Notes: generated from the sequence alone by a model not told the origin. Numbered from the stretch's first letter, positions 8,563 through 15,184 are shown. The stretch is DNA of 15,264 nucleotides from an uncultured Bacteroidota bacterium (GCA_946479615.1 CAMLGR010000114.1:1-15264), one strand, 5' to 3'. Translations and numbers: made by a program.

Positions 8563-8970
8563 CTATTGTCCTATTGAAAAATAACTGAACGTATAATACA
8601 GCGCCCATCCTGCAAAACCAATAATAAGCGTCCATACCCACCAGGGAATACTTTGAGGTGTTTCACTGCCTTCGATCAGGAAAGATTTCTGGTCGCCTTT
8701 TCCATAGGCGTTGATCATAATAGGCAAAACGCCATCTACAACAGAGTTTTCCTTAATGCCTTCAATGGCGATAGCAGGACCATTACGTACTACAAAAGGG
8801 ATTTTGCGGATGCCCTCTTTGCCGGTGGGGTCTTTACTGACTATTTTCAGGATGTGTTCGCCATCGGTCAGTTTACGGGTATCCAGTTCGAAACTGACCG
8901 GTGAGAGTACCTCAGCTACAGGTTTACTGTCTTCATCTATAAAAATGAATATGGTGCTTTTATCACGCAT
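8563..8970 (-). CDS. Tail-anchored protein with a beta-rich domain, oxidase-associated, unknown function
   Basis: 135 residues without an N-terminal signal. Residues 5-65 look like an immunoglobulin-like beta domain (SFELDTRKLTDGEHILKIVS, then KIPFVVRNGP). A second conserved-looking stretch follows at 66-100 (VVDGVLPIMINAYG), then one C-terminal membrane helix (109-130, beginning IPWWVWTLIIGF) and a very short tail. The single helix and its place directly after the two oxidase subunits and the CPVC protein suggest an accessory subunit or assembly factor of the oxidase. That is inference; I do not recognise the family. The start is one base after the stop of the 86-residue gene (TAAGATG), and the end is two bases before the hemoglobin start, so translation is probably coupled. 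Confidence 0.85.
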   Translation of the reverse strand: MRDKSTIFIFIDEDSKPVAEVLSPVSFELDTRKLTDGEHILKIVSKDPTGKEGIRKIPFVVRNGPAIAIEGIKENSVVDGVLPIMINAYGKGDQKSFLIEGSETPQSIPWWVWTLIIGFAGWALYYTFSYFSIGQ

Positions 8971-8971
8971 C

Positions 8972-9232
8972 TTACTGGTTGTTTAAAATGAATCTTTTAA
9001 TATGATGGTCTGATTTTTCACCCGGGCGCATCAGCCATTTGACAGAAAAGAAAAGTGTCAGCAATACGATAGCTACTGTTATCCAGACAATCACATAATC
9101 CCATTTACTTTCCGGTCCGGCGCCATGTGTAATGCCTTTCAACAGTTTGGGTTGGTTACGCTCACATACCGGGCAGGCTGCCATCAACAATGTGCCGAAA
9201 AGTACCGGCAAGAGGAATATTATTTTTTTCAT
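8972..9232 (-). CDS. Small CPVC membrane protein, oxidase-associated, unknown function
   Basis: 86 residues. A signal-like hydrophobic segment (1-19, ending LLMAA) is followed directly by C20-P-V-C23-ERNQPKLLKG. C20 could be a lipidated cysteine or, with C23, form a CxxC redox or metal site on the periplasmic side. A membrane helix follows at 46-67 (WDYVIVWITVAIVLLTLFFSV), then a short basic tail with H76-H77. There is no CxxCH, so it is not a c-type cytochrome. The start shares one base with the stop of the cytochrome gene (TAATG). Small single-helix proteins are usual parts of cbb3-type oxidases (CcoQ, CcoH, CcoS), but this one matches none that I know. A copper or heme delivery role is a guess. 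Confidence 0.85.
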   Translation of the reverse strand: MKKIIFLLPVLFGTLLMAACPVCERNQPKLLKGITHGAGPESKWDYVIVWITVAIVLLTLFFSVKWLMRPGEKSDHHIKRFILNNQ

Positions 9233-10230
9233 TATTGGGATACTTTAAGTTTTATGAAATCGATTATTTTTTTTACTTCTTCAGGAGCTACCTGTTTACC
9301 ATTGTTACCCCAGCTTGTACGTTCGTAATTGATCAATGCGGTTACTTCTTTTTCGGTAAATTCCATGTTTGTTCCTACCGCAGGCATCACCCCAAATTCT
9401 TCTCTTGCATCATATCCATTCATGATAATGTCTACATACTTTTCTAGGTCATCGCTTAATACAACCGGGCTACCCTTCAATGGCGGGAATGCACCGGGTA
9501 ATCCTTCCCCATTCGCCTGATGACAACTCTGGCAGTTGGCCGTAAACAGAGCTTTGCCATCCAAACCTGCATCGCCGCCTGCCGGTTTCTTTTCTTCTTT
9601 TTTATACAGAAAAGCAGGAGCAACTGTGCCATCCGGCAACTTTGTTTGCCGGAGTGATTGCAGGTAAGCCACCAGGTACATGGCATCTTTAGTAGCTACT
9701 ATTTTACCTTCTTTTCCATCCATATATTGCGCCGGTACATTGACGATGATATCAGATCCTGATGGTTCTTTCTTGATCGCAAAAAGCCAGGGATATGCAG
9801 GCATGATAGATTCTTTCACTACAATGCGTGGATTATACAGGTGAACAAGATTCCAGTCTTTGCTCGGCTGACGGTTACCTATATCAGTAAGATCGGGTCC
9901 AGTACGTTCCGTACCCATCAGGGTAGCCGTGTTGCGCCAGGTATCGGTACGGTGAATCCCGGCATAATCGGCTGCAAGACTTGGCCGTGAACCCCAGATC
10001 TTATCCATATCTACATTTCTTACCTGTTGTGTATGACAGGCTACGCAACCATTGGCAACGAACAATGCTTTACCTTTTTCAGCGTCCGGGCTAAGTCTGT
10101 TTGCTCCGGGAAGTGGCCGGTTGTTATCCTGGTTATAAATGGCCGGTAGTATGGCTACCAGTATAGTAAGTCCCACAAAAAAGATCGTTGCAGTACCGAA
10201 TAGCTTTTTATGATTATCAAATAATTCCAT
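9232..10230 (-). CDS. CcoO-like mono-heme cytochrome c fused to a second cytochrome c domain
   Basis: 332 residues: one N-terminal membrane anchor (11-31) and a periplasmic part with two heme c sites. The first domain is CcoO-like: C62-VAC-H66 in GCVACHTQQV, GTERTGPDLTDIGNR at 106-120, HLYNPR at 130-135, and M143 in MPAYPWLF as the probable axial ligand. After a Lys/Glu/Gly linker (208-223) comes a second cytochrome c domain: C233-QSC-H237, GEGLPGAFPPLKGS and M282 in VMPAVG. It hands electrons to the heme-copper subunit whose gene ends 17 bases upstream. The fusion does the work of CcoO plus one heme of CcoP; no separate CcoP is present. The stop overlaps the next start by one base. Confidence 0.93.
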   Translation of the reverse strand: MELFDNHKKLFGTATIFFVGLTILVAILPAIYNQDNNRPLPGANRLSPDAEKGKALFVANGCVACHTQQVRNVDMDKIWGSRPSLAADYAGIHRTDTWRNTATLMGTERTGPDLTDIGNRQPSKDWNLVHLYNPRIVVKESIMPAYPWLFAIKKEPSGSDIIVNVPAQYMDGKEGKIVATKDAMYLVAYLQSLRQTKLPDGTVAPAFLYKKEEKKPAGGDAGLDGKALFTANCQSCHQANGEGLPGAFPPLKGSPVVLSDDLEKYVDIIMNGYDAREEFGVMPAVGTNMEFTEKEVTALINYERTSWGNNGKQVAPEEVKKIIDFIKLKVSQ

Positions 10231-10247
10231 AGTTATGCGAATAATAT

Positions 10248-12410
10248 TTATAGAATTGGTTGTGAAGTAGTGATGGGTTCTTCCAGTTTCTGTATGGCAG
10301 TCTCCCTGATATCCACCACGTTTTTACCTGTCATCATTTTATATATATTATAAGCGAAGAACAGGTGGGACAGCCACATGAGACTGCCACCGATAGCACG
10401 CCATAACCAATAAGGAGCCATGAGCACCACACCTTCGATAAAGGGTTTGCCCTGCATCCATAACAGTCCTTTCATGGTGCTGCCATACATTAACGGGATC
10501 GTATAAAAAAGCAGTCCGATGAGCGCCAGCCAGAAATGTGCGCCGATAGTAATTTGTGGTGCTTCTTTTCCTGTAATACGCGGTACGATTGCATAAATAC
10601 CCGCCCATAAGAAGAAGCAGATAATCCCATACATGGTCAGGTGCGAATGGGCAACGGTAAAATCAGTAAAATGCCAGATCAGGTTGGTATTGCGAAAAGC
10701 CTCCGCTGTTCCCTGCAGGGAGCCGGTAAAATAGAAGATGATGCCAACAAGGAAAAAGGGAAGTGTATAGCTGTCTTTGATCTTGTACCAGGCCCCTTTA
10801 AAGGTCATGATAAAATTAGTGGTGCCTGCTATGACTGGTATGACCATACCTGCACTGCCGACAATGGCTATTGTTTGCAACCACCAGGGAATGGAACTGA
10901 ATACAAAATGGTGTGTACCGATGAGCGTATAAAAAAGTATCTGTGTCCAGAAGGCAAGAATGCCAAGACTATAGGAATAAATAGGCTTGTTGAGTTGCTG
11001 AGGCAGGAAATAATATACAATGCCAAGAGTAAAAAGCATAAACCACATACCTACACCCTGGTGCATGTAGTAGCCCTGTATGATTGTTTCACCAAGTCCG
11101 TTTTGCCAATAAGGTATATACGCTACAACGGTAATCACAATGGCAAAAATGATTGCAGCAACAATATACCAGTTGGAGATATAGATCTCTTTAGTAGTTC
11201 TGTGTGCAATAGTTTGTAAAAAATTAATAAGGGTTAATATGACACCGATAGCAAACAGCAGCGTTACCGGCCATATATATTCGCGGTATTCACCTCCTCC
11301 GTTATTAATACCTGCCATCAGGCAGATCGTTCCTAAAATTACAGCTGCGTTGATCAGCCACAATGCATACCAGCCATATTTCATATTAGCCAGTTTTACA
11401 TTGCTTACACGAGGTACGACATAATAGCCCAATCCCAACATACCAAGTGATGCCCAGCCCCAGAATACTGCATTGGTATGAACCGGTCGCAGGCGGCCAA
11501 AACTCAGCCAGCTGATATGATCAGCATCGGGAGCTACAAATTTAATCCCTACATACTCGCCAATGGTTGTACCGAACAGCAACCAGAATGTGGCACATCC
11601 TAAATACCAAAGGATCAGCCTTGATAATTCAGGATCTATACCCGGACGCTGAAGAGCTTTCTTCTTTACTGCAACGATAGGCAATCCTGTTGGACCGTTG
11701 ACCTGGAGCAGTCCTTTTTCATCTTCAGCCCGTTCTTTACCTGCTAATTCCTGGTGAGTGAGCCGGAAATCCAATGCAGCTTTTCTTTTTTTCAACGCTG
11801 TATTTACTTCTTCTTCCGGGAGTGAGCGCAGATAAGCAGCCAATTTTTCGGCCTCTTCAAGATTCTGTTTGTTTTTTGCATAGTTGAGCGTGTTACTCAC
11901 TTTTATTGTCAGCAGGATTATCGCAGCCAGTATCGGTATCATCAATAAAACAATCGTAATAATAATACCGGTTTCACCAAACAGCGAATTTGCATTTGGT
12001 CCGGTCGTACCTTGCGCCAACAGGTCACCTCCGGGTGCTAATACAGTGACAAGAAATAAAAGTAACAGGACTGCACCTGTTTTATTATTGCCCTTATCCT
12101 GTTTCTTATAGTCAAGCAGCTTTTCAATCTGCTGGCTATTCAGTTTGCTCGTGTGTTCCCTGAGTTTCCCTACCTGCTCTTCTTCCATTCTCTTTTTCAA
12201 ATGGGTGCGGGCCCTGTTAATTTTTTGTTTTAATACTATTACTGTTAAAAACATTCCGAACAACAATACAAATAATAGCCAGTTCAGCGCCTGCCCGGAG
12301 TGGAAAGAAAAACCCGAGGGAGAGGTTTCCTGTGCACCGGCAGACAATGCCTGCAGCAAGAGGCCAGGGATAAAGAGAGGAACTGCTTTTAGCAAAGTAC
12401 TTGATTTCAT
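10248..12410 (-). CDS. ccoN: C-family (cbb3-like) heme-copper oxidase catalytic subunit with an N-terminal extension; possible NO-linked terminal reductase
   Basis: 720 residues. The catalytic core (about 255-695) has twelve or so membrane helices and all six metal-binding histidines: H311 (RPVHTNAVFWG, low-spin heme), H450 (MHQGVGMWF), H500 and H501 (GTHHF, with H450 forming the CuB site), H588 and H590 (AHSH, high-spin and low-spin hemes). Y494, six residues before H500, occupies the position of the cross-link tyrosine. As I recall P. stutzeri CcoN, the spacings 450-500 and 500-588 match its 207-257-345. The usual Glu323 position, 22 before H588, is Q566 (SLQGTAEAF). Residues 1-215 are an unusual extension: a signal-like segment, a helix and a charged coiled coil, then the same order again. 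NorB-type active-site glutamates are absent. The gene follows the Rrf2 gene by 47 bases. Confidence 0.92.
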   Translation of the reverse strand: MKSSTLLKAVPLFIPGLLLQALSAGAQETSPSGFSFHSGQALNWLLFVLLFGMFLTVIVLKQKINRARTHLKKRMEEEQVGKLREHTSKLNSQQIEKLLDYKKQDKGNNKTGAVLLLLFLVTVLAPGGDLLAQGTTGPNANSLFGETGIIITIVLLMIPILAAIILLTIKVSNTLNYAKNKQNLEEAEKLAAYLRSLPEEEVNTALKKRKAALDFRLTHQELAGKERAEDEKGLLQVNGPTGLPIVAVKKKALQRPGIDPELSRLILWYLGCATFWLLFGTTIGEYVGIKFVAPDADHISWLSFGRLRPVHTNAVFWGWASLGMLGLGYYVVPRVSNVKLANMKYGWYALWLINAAVILGTICLMAGINNGGGEYREYIWPVTLLFAIGVILTLINFLQTIAHRTTKEIYISNWYIVAAIIFAIVITVVAYIPYWQNGLGETIIQGYYMHQGVGMWFMLFTLGIVYYFLPQQLNKPIYSYSLGILAFWTQILFYTLIGTHHFVFSSIPWWLQTIAIVGSAGMVIPVIAGTTNFIMTFKGAWYKIKDSYTLPFFLVGIIFYFTGSLQGTAEAFRNTNLIWHFTDFTVAHSHLTMYGIICFFLWAGIYAIVPRITGKEAPQITIGAHFWLALIGLLFYTIPLMYGSTMKGLLWMQGKPFIEGVVLMAPYWLWRAIGGSLMWLSHLFFAYNIYKMMTGKNVVDIRETAIQKLEEPITTSQPIL

Positions 12411-12428
12411 AAAATAGATATTAATACC

Positions 12429-12443
12429 TTTTTATCTTTTATT
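12429..12443 (-). promoter_or_regulatory. Candidate Rrf2 half-site in the oxidase leader
   Basis: The minus strand reads AATAAAAGATAAAAA, identical over 15 bases to the left half and spacer of the inverted repeat in the Rrf2 promoter (12927-12941, plus strand). It lies 19-33 bases before the oxidase start. The opposite arm is not clearly conserved here. A/T-richness makes chance similarity possible. Confidence 0.35.
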
Positions 12444-12457
12444 ATTTCAAAAAAAAG

Positions 12458-12889
12458 CTACTTCCTCAGAAAGGTCTGGCTCTTGTCCAGCTTCTTCGCA
12501 AACTCACCAATCTTCGCATTCTCAAGCATGGTCTGAATATTTTTTCTTACCGTTCTGAATTCATGATGAATGGGGCATGGATGTGTTTCAGAACATTGTT
12601 TAAGGCCCAGGCCACAACCGGTAAAAAGCTTGTCGCCATCTATTACTTTTACAATATCGGCCAGGGAGCACTCCAGCGATTCTGCATCAAGGTAGAAACC
12701 TCCATTCGGCCCTTTCATTGATTGCAACAATTGTTTCCTCCCAAGGTCTTGTAAAATTTTCGCGATGAAATGTTCCGGGGAATCGATTCCTTTAGCAATC
12801 TCTTTGATACCCACCTTCCTGCCATCCTTTGTCTTTTGTGCAGTGAAGATCATTGCACGGATAGCATATTCGCAGGTTTTTGAAAACAT
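12458..12889 (-). CDS. Rrf2-family transcriptional regulator, NsrR/IscR-like with three cysteines
   Basis: 143 residues. An N-terminal winged helix (MFSKTCEYAIRAMIFTA, then KEIAKGI, HFIAKILQDLGRKQLL and KGPNGGFYL) is the typical Rrf2 DNA-binding domain. A cysteine set in the second half, C92-X6-C99-X5-C105 (GCGLGLKQCSETHPC), can hold a [2Fe-2S] or [4Fe-4S] cluster, as in NsrR and IscR. Extra cysteines are C6 and C74. NsrR loses repression when NO attacks its cluster. Placed first in an operon with an oxidase, a globin and RIC, this protein is likely the NO or redox switch of the cluster, probably acting on its own promoter too. It could instead sense Fe-S status like IscR; no isc/suf genes are nearby. 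Confidence 0.92.
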   Translation of the reverse strand: MFSKTCEYAIRAMIFTAQKTKDGRKVGIKEIAKGIDSPEHFIAKILQDLGRKQLLQSMKGPNGGFYLDAESLECSLADIVKVIDGDKLFTGCGLGLKQCSETHPCPIHHEFRTVRKNIQTMLENAKIGEFAKKLDKSQTFLRK

Positions 12890-12907
12890 TTATCTTCTTT
12901 TATACTG

Positions 12908-12915
12908 CAAATTTA
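12908..12915 (-). promoter_or_regulatory. -7 promoter element of the Rrf2-oxidase operon
   Basis: The minus strand reads TAAATTTG, an exact match to the Bacteroidetes TAnnTTTG consensus, 18 bases before the Rrf2 ATG. The expected -33 region falls inside the inverted repeat at 12927-12952, a layout suited to repression by blocking sigma factor access. Confidence 0.5.
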
Positions 12916-12926
12916 GAGCTTTTTTT

Positions 12927-12952
12927 AATAAAAGATAAAAAACTCTTTTATT
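12927..12952. promoter_or_regulatory. Candidate operator: 9-bp inverted repeat in the Rrf2 promoter
   Basis: AATAAAAGA (12927-12935) and TCTTTTATT (12944-12952) are perfect reverse complements separated by 8 bases (TAAAAAAC). The total length of 26 bp and two-fold symmetry suit a dimeric Rrf2 regulator. The repeat overlaps the -33 zone of the regulator's own promoter. The rest of 12953-13216 shows no gene, hairpin or further repeat that I can see. Confidence 0.45.
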
Positions 12953-13216
12953 TTTTGAATACAACTTTCCGTACGGGGTAAATAATTAAGCATTCACAAA
13001 CTGAATTCTTTCCAGGGAACGACTTATCGATTCAAAATGTGTTTGTTACATCATAAAATATAAACCCGGGATGTGGAAAGAAGCAGAGCAAGTTGCAAGA
13101 AAAAACGTTACCATTCAACTGCATGAGCGATTGTTATCCCGGATGAGGAGATATAAGCGGCGAATGGAATGTACCTTCTTGTCCTGCAAGGATCATCTTG
13201 AGCAAACGGCCATCCT

Positions 13217-14416
13217 CTACCGTTTTATCAATTTTCTCACCGATGTAAAGCCCATCTGCGTTATCCTTATGACATACATTCCTCCTGCAAGACTGCCCAT
13301 GTCGACAGTCGAAATCAAACTTTGCAATTCCATTTCGCGTACGATTTGCCCATTGGCAGTAACTATCTGCACAGTAGCGGGGCTTGCAGCAGGTAAGACA
13401 ATCGTCAGGCTTTTGTTAACCGGGTTGGGAAAGAGCATGGCTGTCGCTTCAACCTCCTTTTTCAACCCTATCACTTTACTTACCACGAATTTTCCATCGT
13501 TGTCCACCATCTTCAACCGGTAAAAGTTAATGGGTCTGGCGCTGTGGTGAGTAAATTGATAGGAATTTTCAATAGCACTCGCCAGGTTAGCAGGCTGTTG
13601 TTTGTCGATGGTTATCCAATCCGATGCATCGGAACTCCATTGCAAGTCAAAATACCCGACATTCACCTCATCGGTCGTACGCCAGTGAAGTGAAATATCA
13701 TCCCCGATTTGTTTACCACTAAACTCAAGCAGACGTAACGGAAGCGCGACGGAAGAGCTCCATGAGAAATTATCCAGCGCGAAATAATTAATATTTGAGG
13801 CGCATCGAAACTCAATTTCATCGATTGCCTTATTACTATTGTCCACCCCTCCTTCTGTTACGAAATTAAAATAGTTGAATCCATTGTTACCCGAGAAACC
13901 AGTAACAAAACCCGTAGTCTTCGTAATGGTAAAAACCACTGCCCCTGCCTTTTTTCCGCTTACAACTACATTTGCCGGCGCAGTATTGTTATTGCCATTG
14001 TCTGCTGAAAAAAATAAATGCACACTTTTTATACTGAAAACACTGCCATTAGTCGATTTTATTGAATAGATCTGCCCTTTGCCACTACTCGGGCCATTAT
14101 CTAAGAATTTATTCGAAACACCAGAACAAATTCCGGCACCGCAACTTACGCCTACCCCAAGGCCACCAGGACCATTATTGAAGGGACCGCCACCTGGATT
14201 GGGCATATTCCACGCATTACCAGGAATATATACACCAAAGAGACCACCCATGCTTCCGCCCGGCGTATTCGTGACCGCGGTAAAGGACTGCCCATTATTG
14301 ACAAATACGGTCGGCTTTCCAGTCCCTGCAATACCTTCGAATGTCTCTGTAAAAACTTGAGCATTTAGCTGTGAAAAAAACAAGGTAAAAAGCACCATTC
14401 CAAAGTTCCTTATCAT
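13217..14416 (-). CDS. Secreted protein with C-terminal type IX secretion (Por) sorting domain
   Basis: 399 residues from ATG 14416; the frame opens seven codons earlier at a TTG, but the ATG gives a cleaner signal peptide (MIRNFGMVLFTLFFSQLNA, cut before Q20). The middle is rich in Gly, Asn and Pro (about 50-100, with PNPGGGPFNNGPGGLGVG), contains two close cysteines (CGAGIC), and continues as a beta-rich region that may be a jelly-roll. From about 235 an FN3-like sandwich typical of these proteins begins (LPLRLLEFSG, ISLHWRTTDEVNVGYFDLQWS). The last 75 residues are a type A sorting domain (LFPNPVNKSLTI, GMYVIRI, RKLIKR). It should cross the outer membrane by the type IX system and be released or anchored. 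No catalytic motif is visible, so the function is unknown. Confidence 0.88.
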   Translation of the reverse strand: MIRNFGMVLFTLFFSQLNAQVFTETFEGIAGTGKPTVFVNNGQSFTAVTNTPGGSMGGLFGVYIPGNAWNMPNPGGGPFNNGPGGLGVGVSCGAGICSGVSNKFLDNGPSSGKGQIYSIKSTNGSVFSIKSVHLFFSADNGNNNTAPANVVVSGKKAGAVVFTITKTTGFVTGFSGNNGFNYFNFVTEGGVDNSNKAIDEIEFRCASNINYFALDNFSWSSSVALPLRLLEFSGKQIGDDISLHWRTTDEVNVGYFDLQWSSDASDWITIDKQQPANLASAIENSYQFTHHSARPINFYRLKMVDNDGKFVVSKVIGLKKEVEATAMLFPNPVNKSLTIVLPAASPATVQIVTANGQIVREMELQSLISTVDMGSLAGGMYVIRITQMGFTSVRKLIKR

Positions 14417-14790
14417 ACTAACAATTATTTTACGCAATGATCTATTGACTTACCCCTTCCCTGTTGTATCCTTCGTTCTTACACACCAATCAACGTCAGG
14501 AATTCATTCAATTTTACCAGCATCAAACGGCGAATAAAACGGAAATCCTCAGGCTTGCATAAGCAAACCTGTAAACCCCGTACACTATTGTACTGTCCTT
14601 ACTGATAGAGCAACGATCAACCGAAAGGTTACAAAAACAGTACAATTAATACAGGAGCACCGGAAAGACAATCACATCTTGCTTTATATCGCAGTAGGTG
14701 TATTCCTAAATTTTTTTTTAATTAAACCAGGCAGGATAATATCTGCTTTTTGCGGACCGTGTCTGCCAATTAAGGCTTGTATTGAAGAAA
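14417..14790. other. Intergenic region with a spaced 10-bp inverted repeat
   Basis: About 370 bases upstream of the T9SS gene, with no convincing gene. ATTGTACTGT (14587-14596) and its reverse complement ACAGTACAAT (14637-14646) are 40 bases apart. They could be a regulator site or chance. I find no clear TAnnTTTG element on the minus strand. Confidence 0.4.
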
Positions 14791-14829
14791 GAAAAAAGCC
14801 TCCTTTGCTAAGCTTCGGAGGGCGGAGGC
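14791..14829 (-). terminator. Intrinsic terminator after the tRNA-derived copy
   Basis: On the minus strand GCCTCC (14829-14824) pairs with GGAGGC (14803-14798), followed by TTTTTTC. A shorter alternative stem CCTCC/GGAGG (14821-14817 with 14803-14799) is also possible. It directly follows the 3' end of the degenerate tRNA-Ser copy and may be the original terminator of the tRNA-Ser transcript. Confidence 0.7.
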
Positions 14830-14924
14830 GAAGACTGAGGGATTTGTCCCGAAAAAACCGGGACGATACAGTTTCCCGTATACACACTTTCTCCCGGCCG
14901 CTGGCCGGGACTTCTTCAACCATC
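14828..14924 (-). pseudogene. Degenerate tRNA-Ser-derived copy with two substituted hairpins
   Basis: This matches the intact tRNA-Ser at 15185-15264 in three blocks: 14828-14844 (3' acceptor and T-stem side, one mismatch in 17), 14864-14891 (28 identical bases: the variable arm and the 3' half of the anticodon stem) and 14914-14922 (D-arm, CTTCAACCA on plus). Between the blocks, the T-loop side is replaced by a hairpin with GTCCCG/CGGGAC arms (14846-14863). The anticodon loop and 5' stem are replaced by a hairpin with TCCCGGCC/GGCCGGGA arms (14892-14910). It has no anticodon and cannot fold as a tRNA. It follows the GIY-YIG pseudogene directly, and that gene's stop codon lies inside the D-arm block. 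Confidence 0.75.
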
Positions 14925-15183
14925 CGTCAACCAATTTTTAATCAGCTCATCAATGTATTTACGGCTTTTCTTATCTTTTATTTCCCGTTCCCGTTTGATT
15001 GCTGCCGGCCTTGATCCATGAATTTCAAAGCAAACTAATCTCAATGGCCATTTGGAAGACGTATACTTGCTCATCCCATCAAAATGCTTACTCATCCTTT
15101 TATCCAAGTCATCGCATTGACCTGTAAAAAGAAAAATCCTTCATGCTCTGAAGGATGTACACAAAGAATTTTTCCTGATTCAA
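14916..15183 (-). pseudogene. GIY-YIG nuclease-domain gene, frameshifted
   Basis: Two overlapping frames together give a small GIY-YIG (UPF0213-like) protein. Frame one starts near TTG 15183, immediately after the tRNA-Ser 3' end, and reads NQEKFFVYILQSMKDFSFY, the VYIL...Y start of the domain. The sequence then continues in another frame from about 15128 as FTGQCDDLDKRMSKHFDG, TSSKWPLRLVCFEIHGSR, AAIKREREIKDKKSRKYIDELI, which is the rest of the domain with the typical KREREIK motif. Near 15123-15128 about two bases are missing relative to the expected YTGQ. The region is probably inactive, unless frameshifting restores it or the base calls are wrong. GIY-YIG genes abutting tRNA genes are common in Bacteroidetes. 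Confidence 0.8.
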
Positions 15184-15184
15184 G

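Noticed and set aside
8561..8641. Longer start for the truncated hemoglobin
   Set aside because: The extra 27 residues overlap the preceding gene and do not fit a globin N-terminus; ATG 8560 lies two bases after the previous stop.
10248..12410. Calling the oxidase subunit NorB (cNOR/qNOR nitric oxide reductase)
   Set aside because: The region after the first CuB histidine reads HQGVGMWF without the glutamates of NorB, and the cross-link tyrosine position Y494 is kept. The core is of the cbb3 type; the NO link rests only on neighbours.
13071..13523. 150-residue plus-strand open frame overlapping the T9SS gene end
   Set aside because: Most of it is the antisense of the well-supported sorting domain, and the free part has no recognisable motif or promoter.
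14684..14923. 79-residue minus-strand open frame over the tRNA-derived copy
   Set aside because: It translates the tRNA remnant, two hairpins and the terminator; the sequence is explained by RNA-type structure rather than protein coding.
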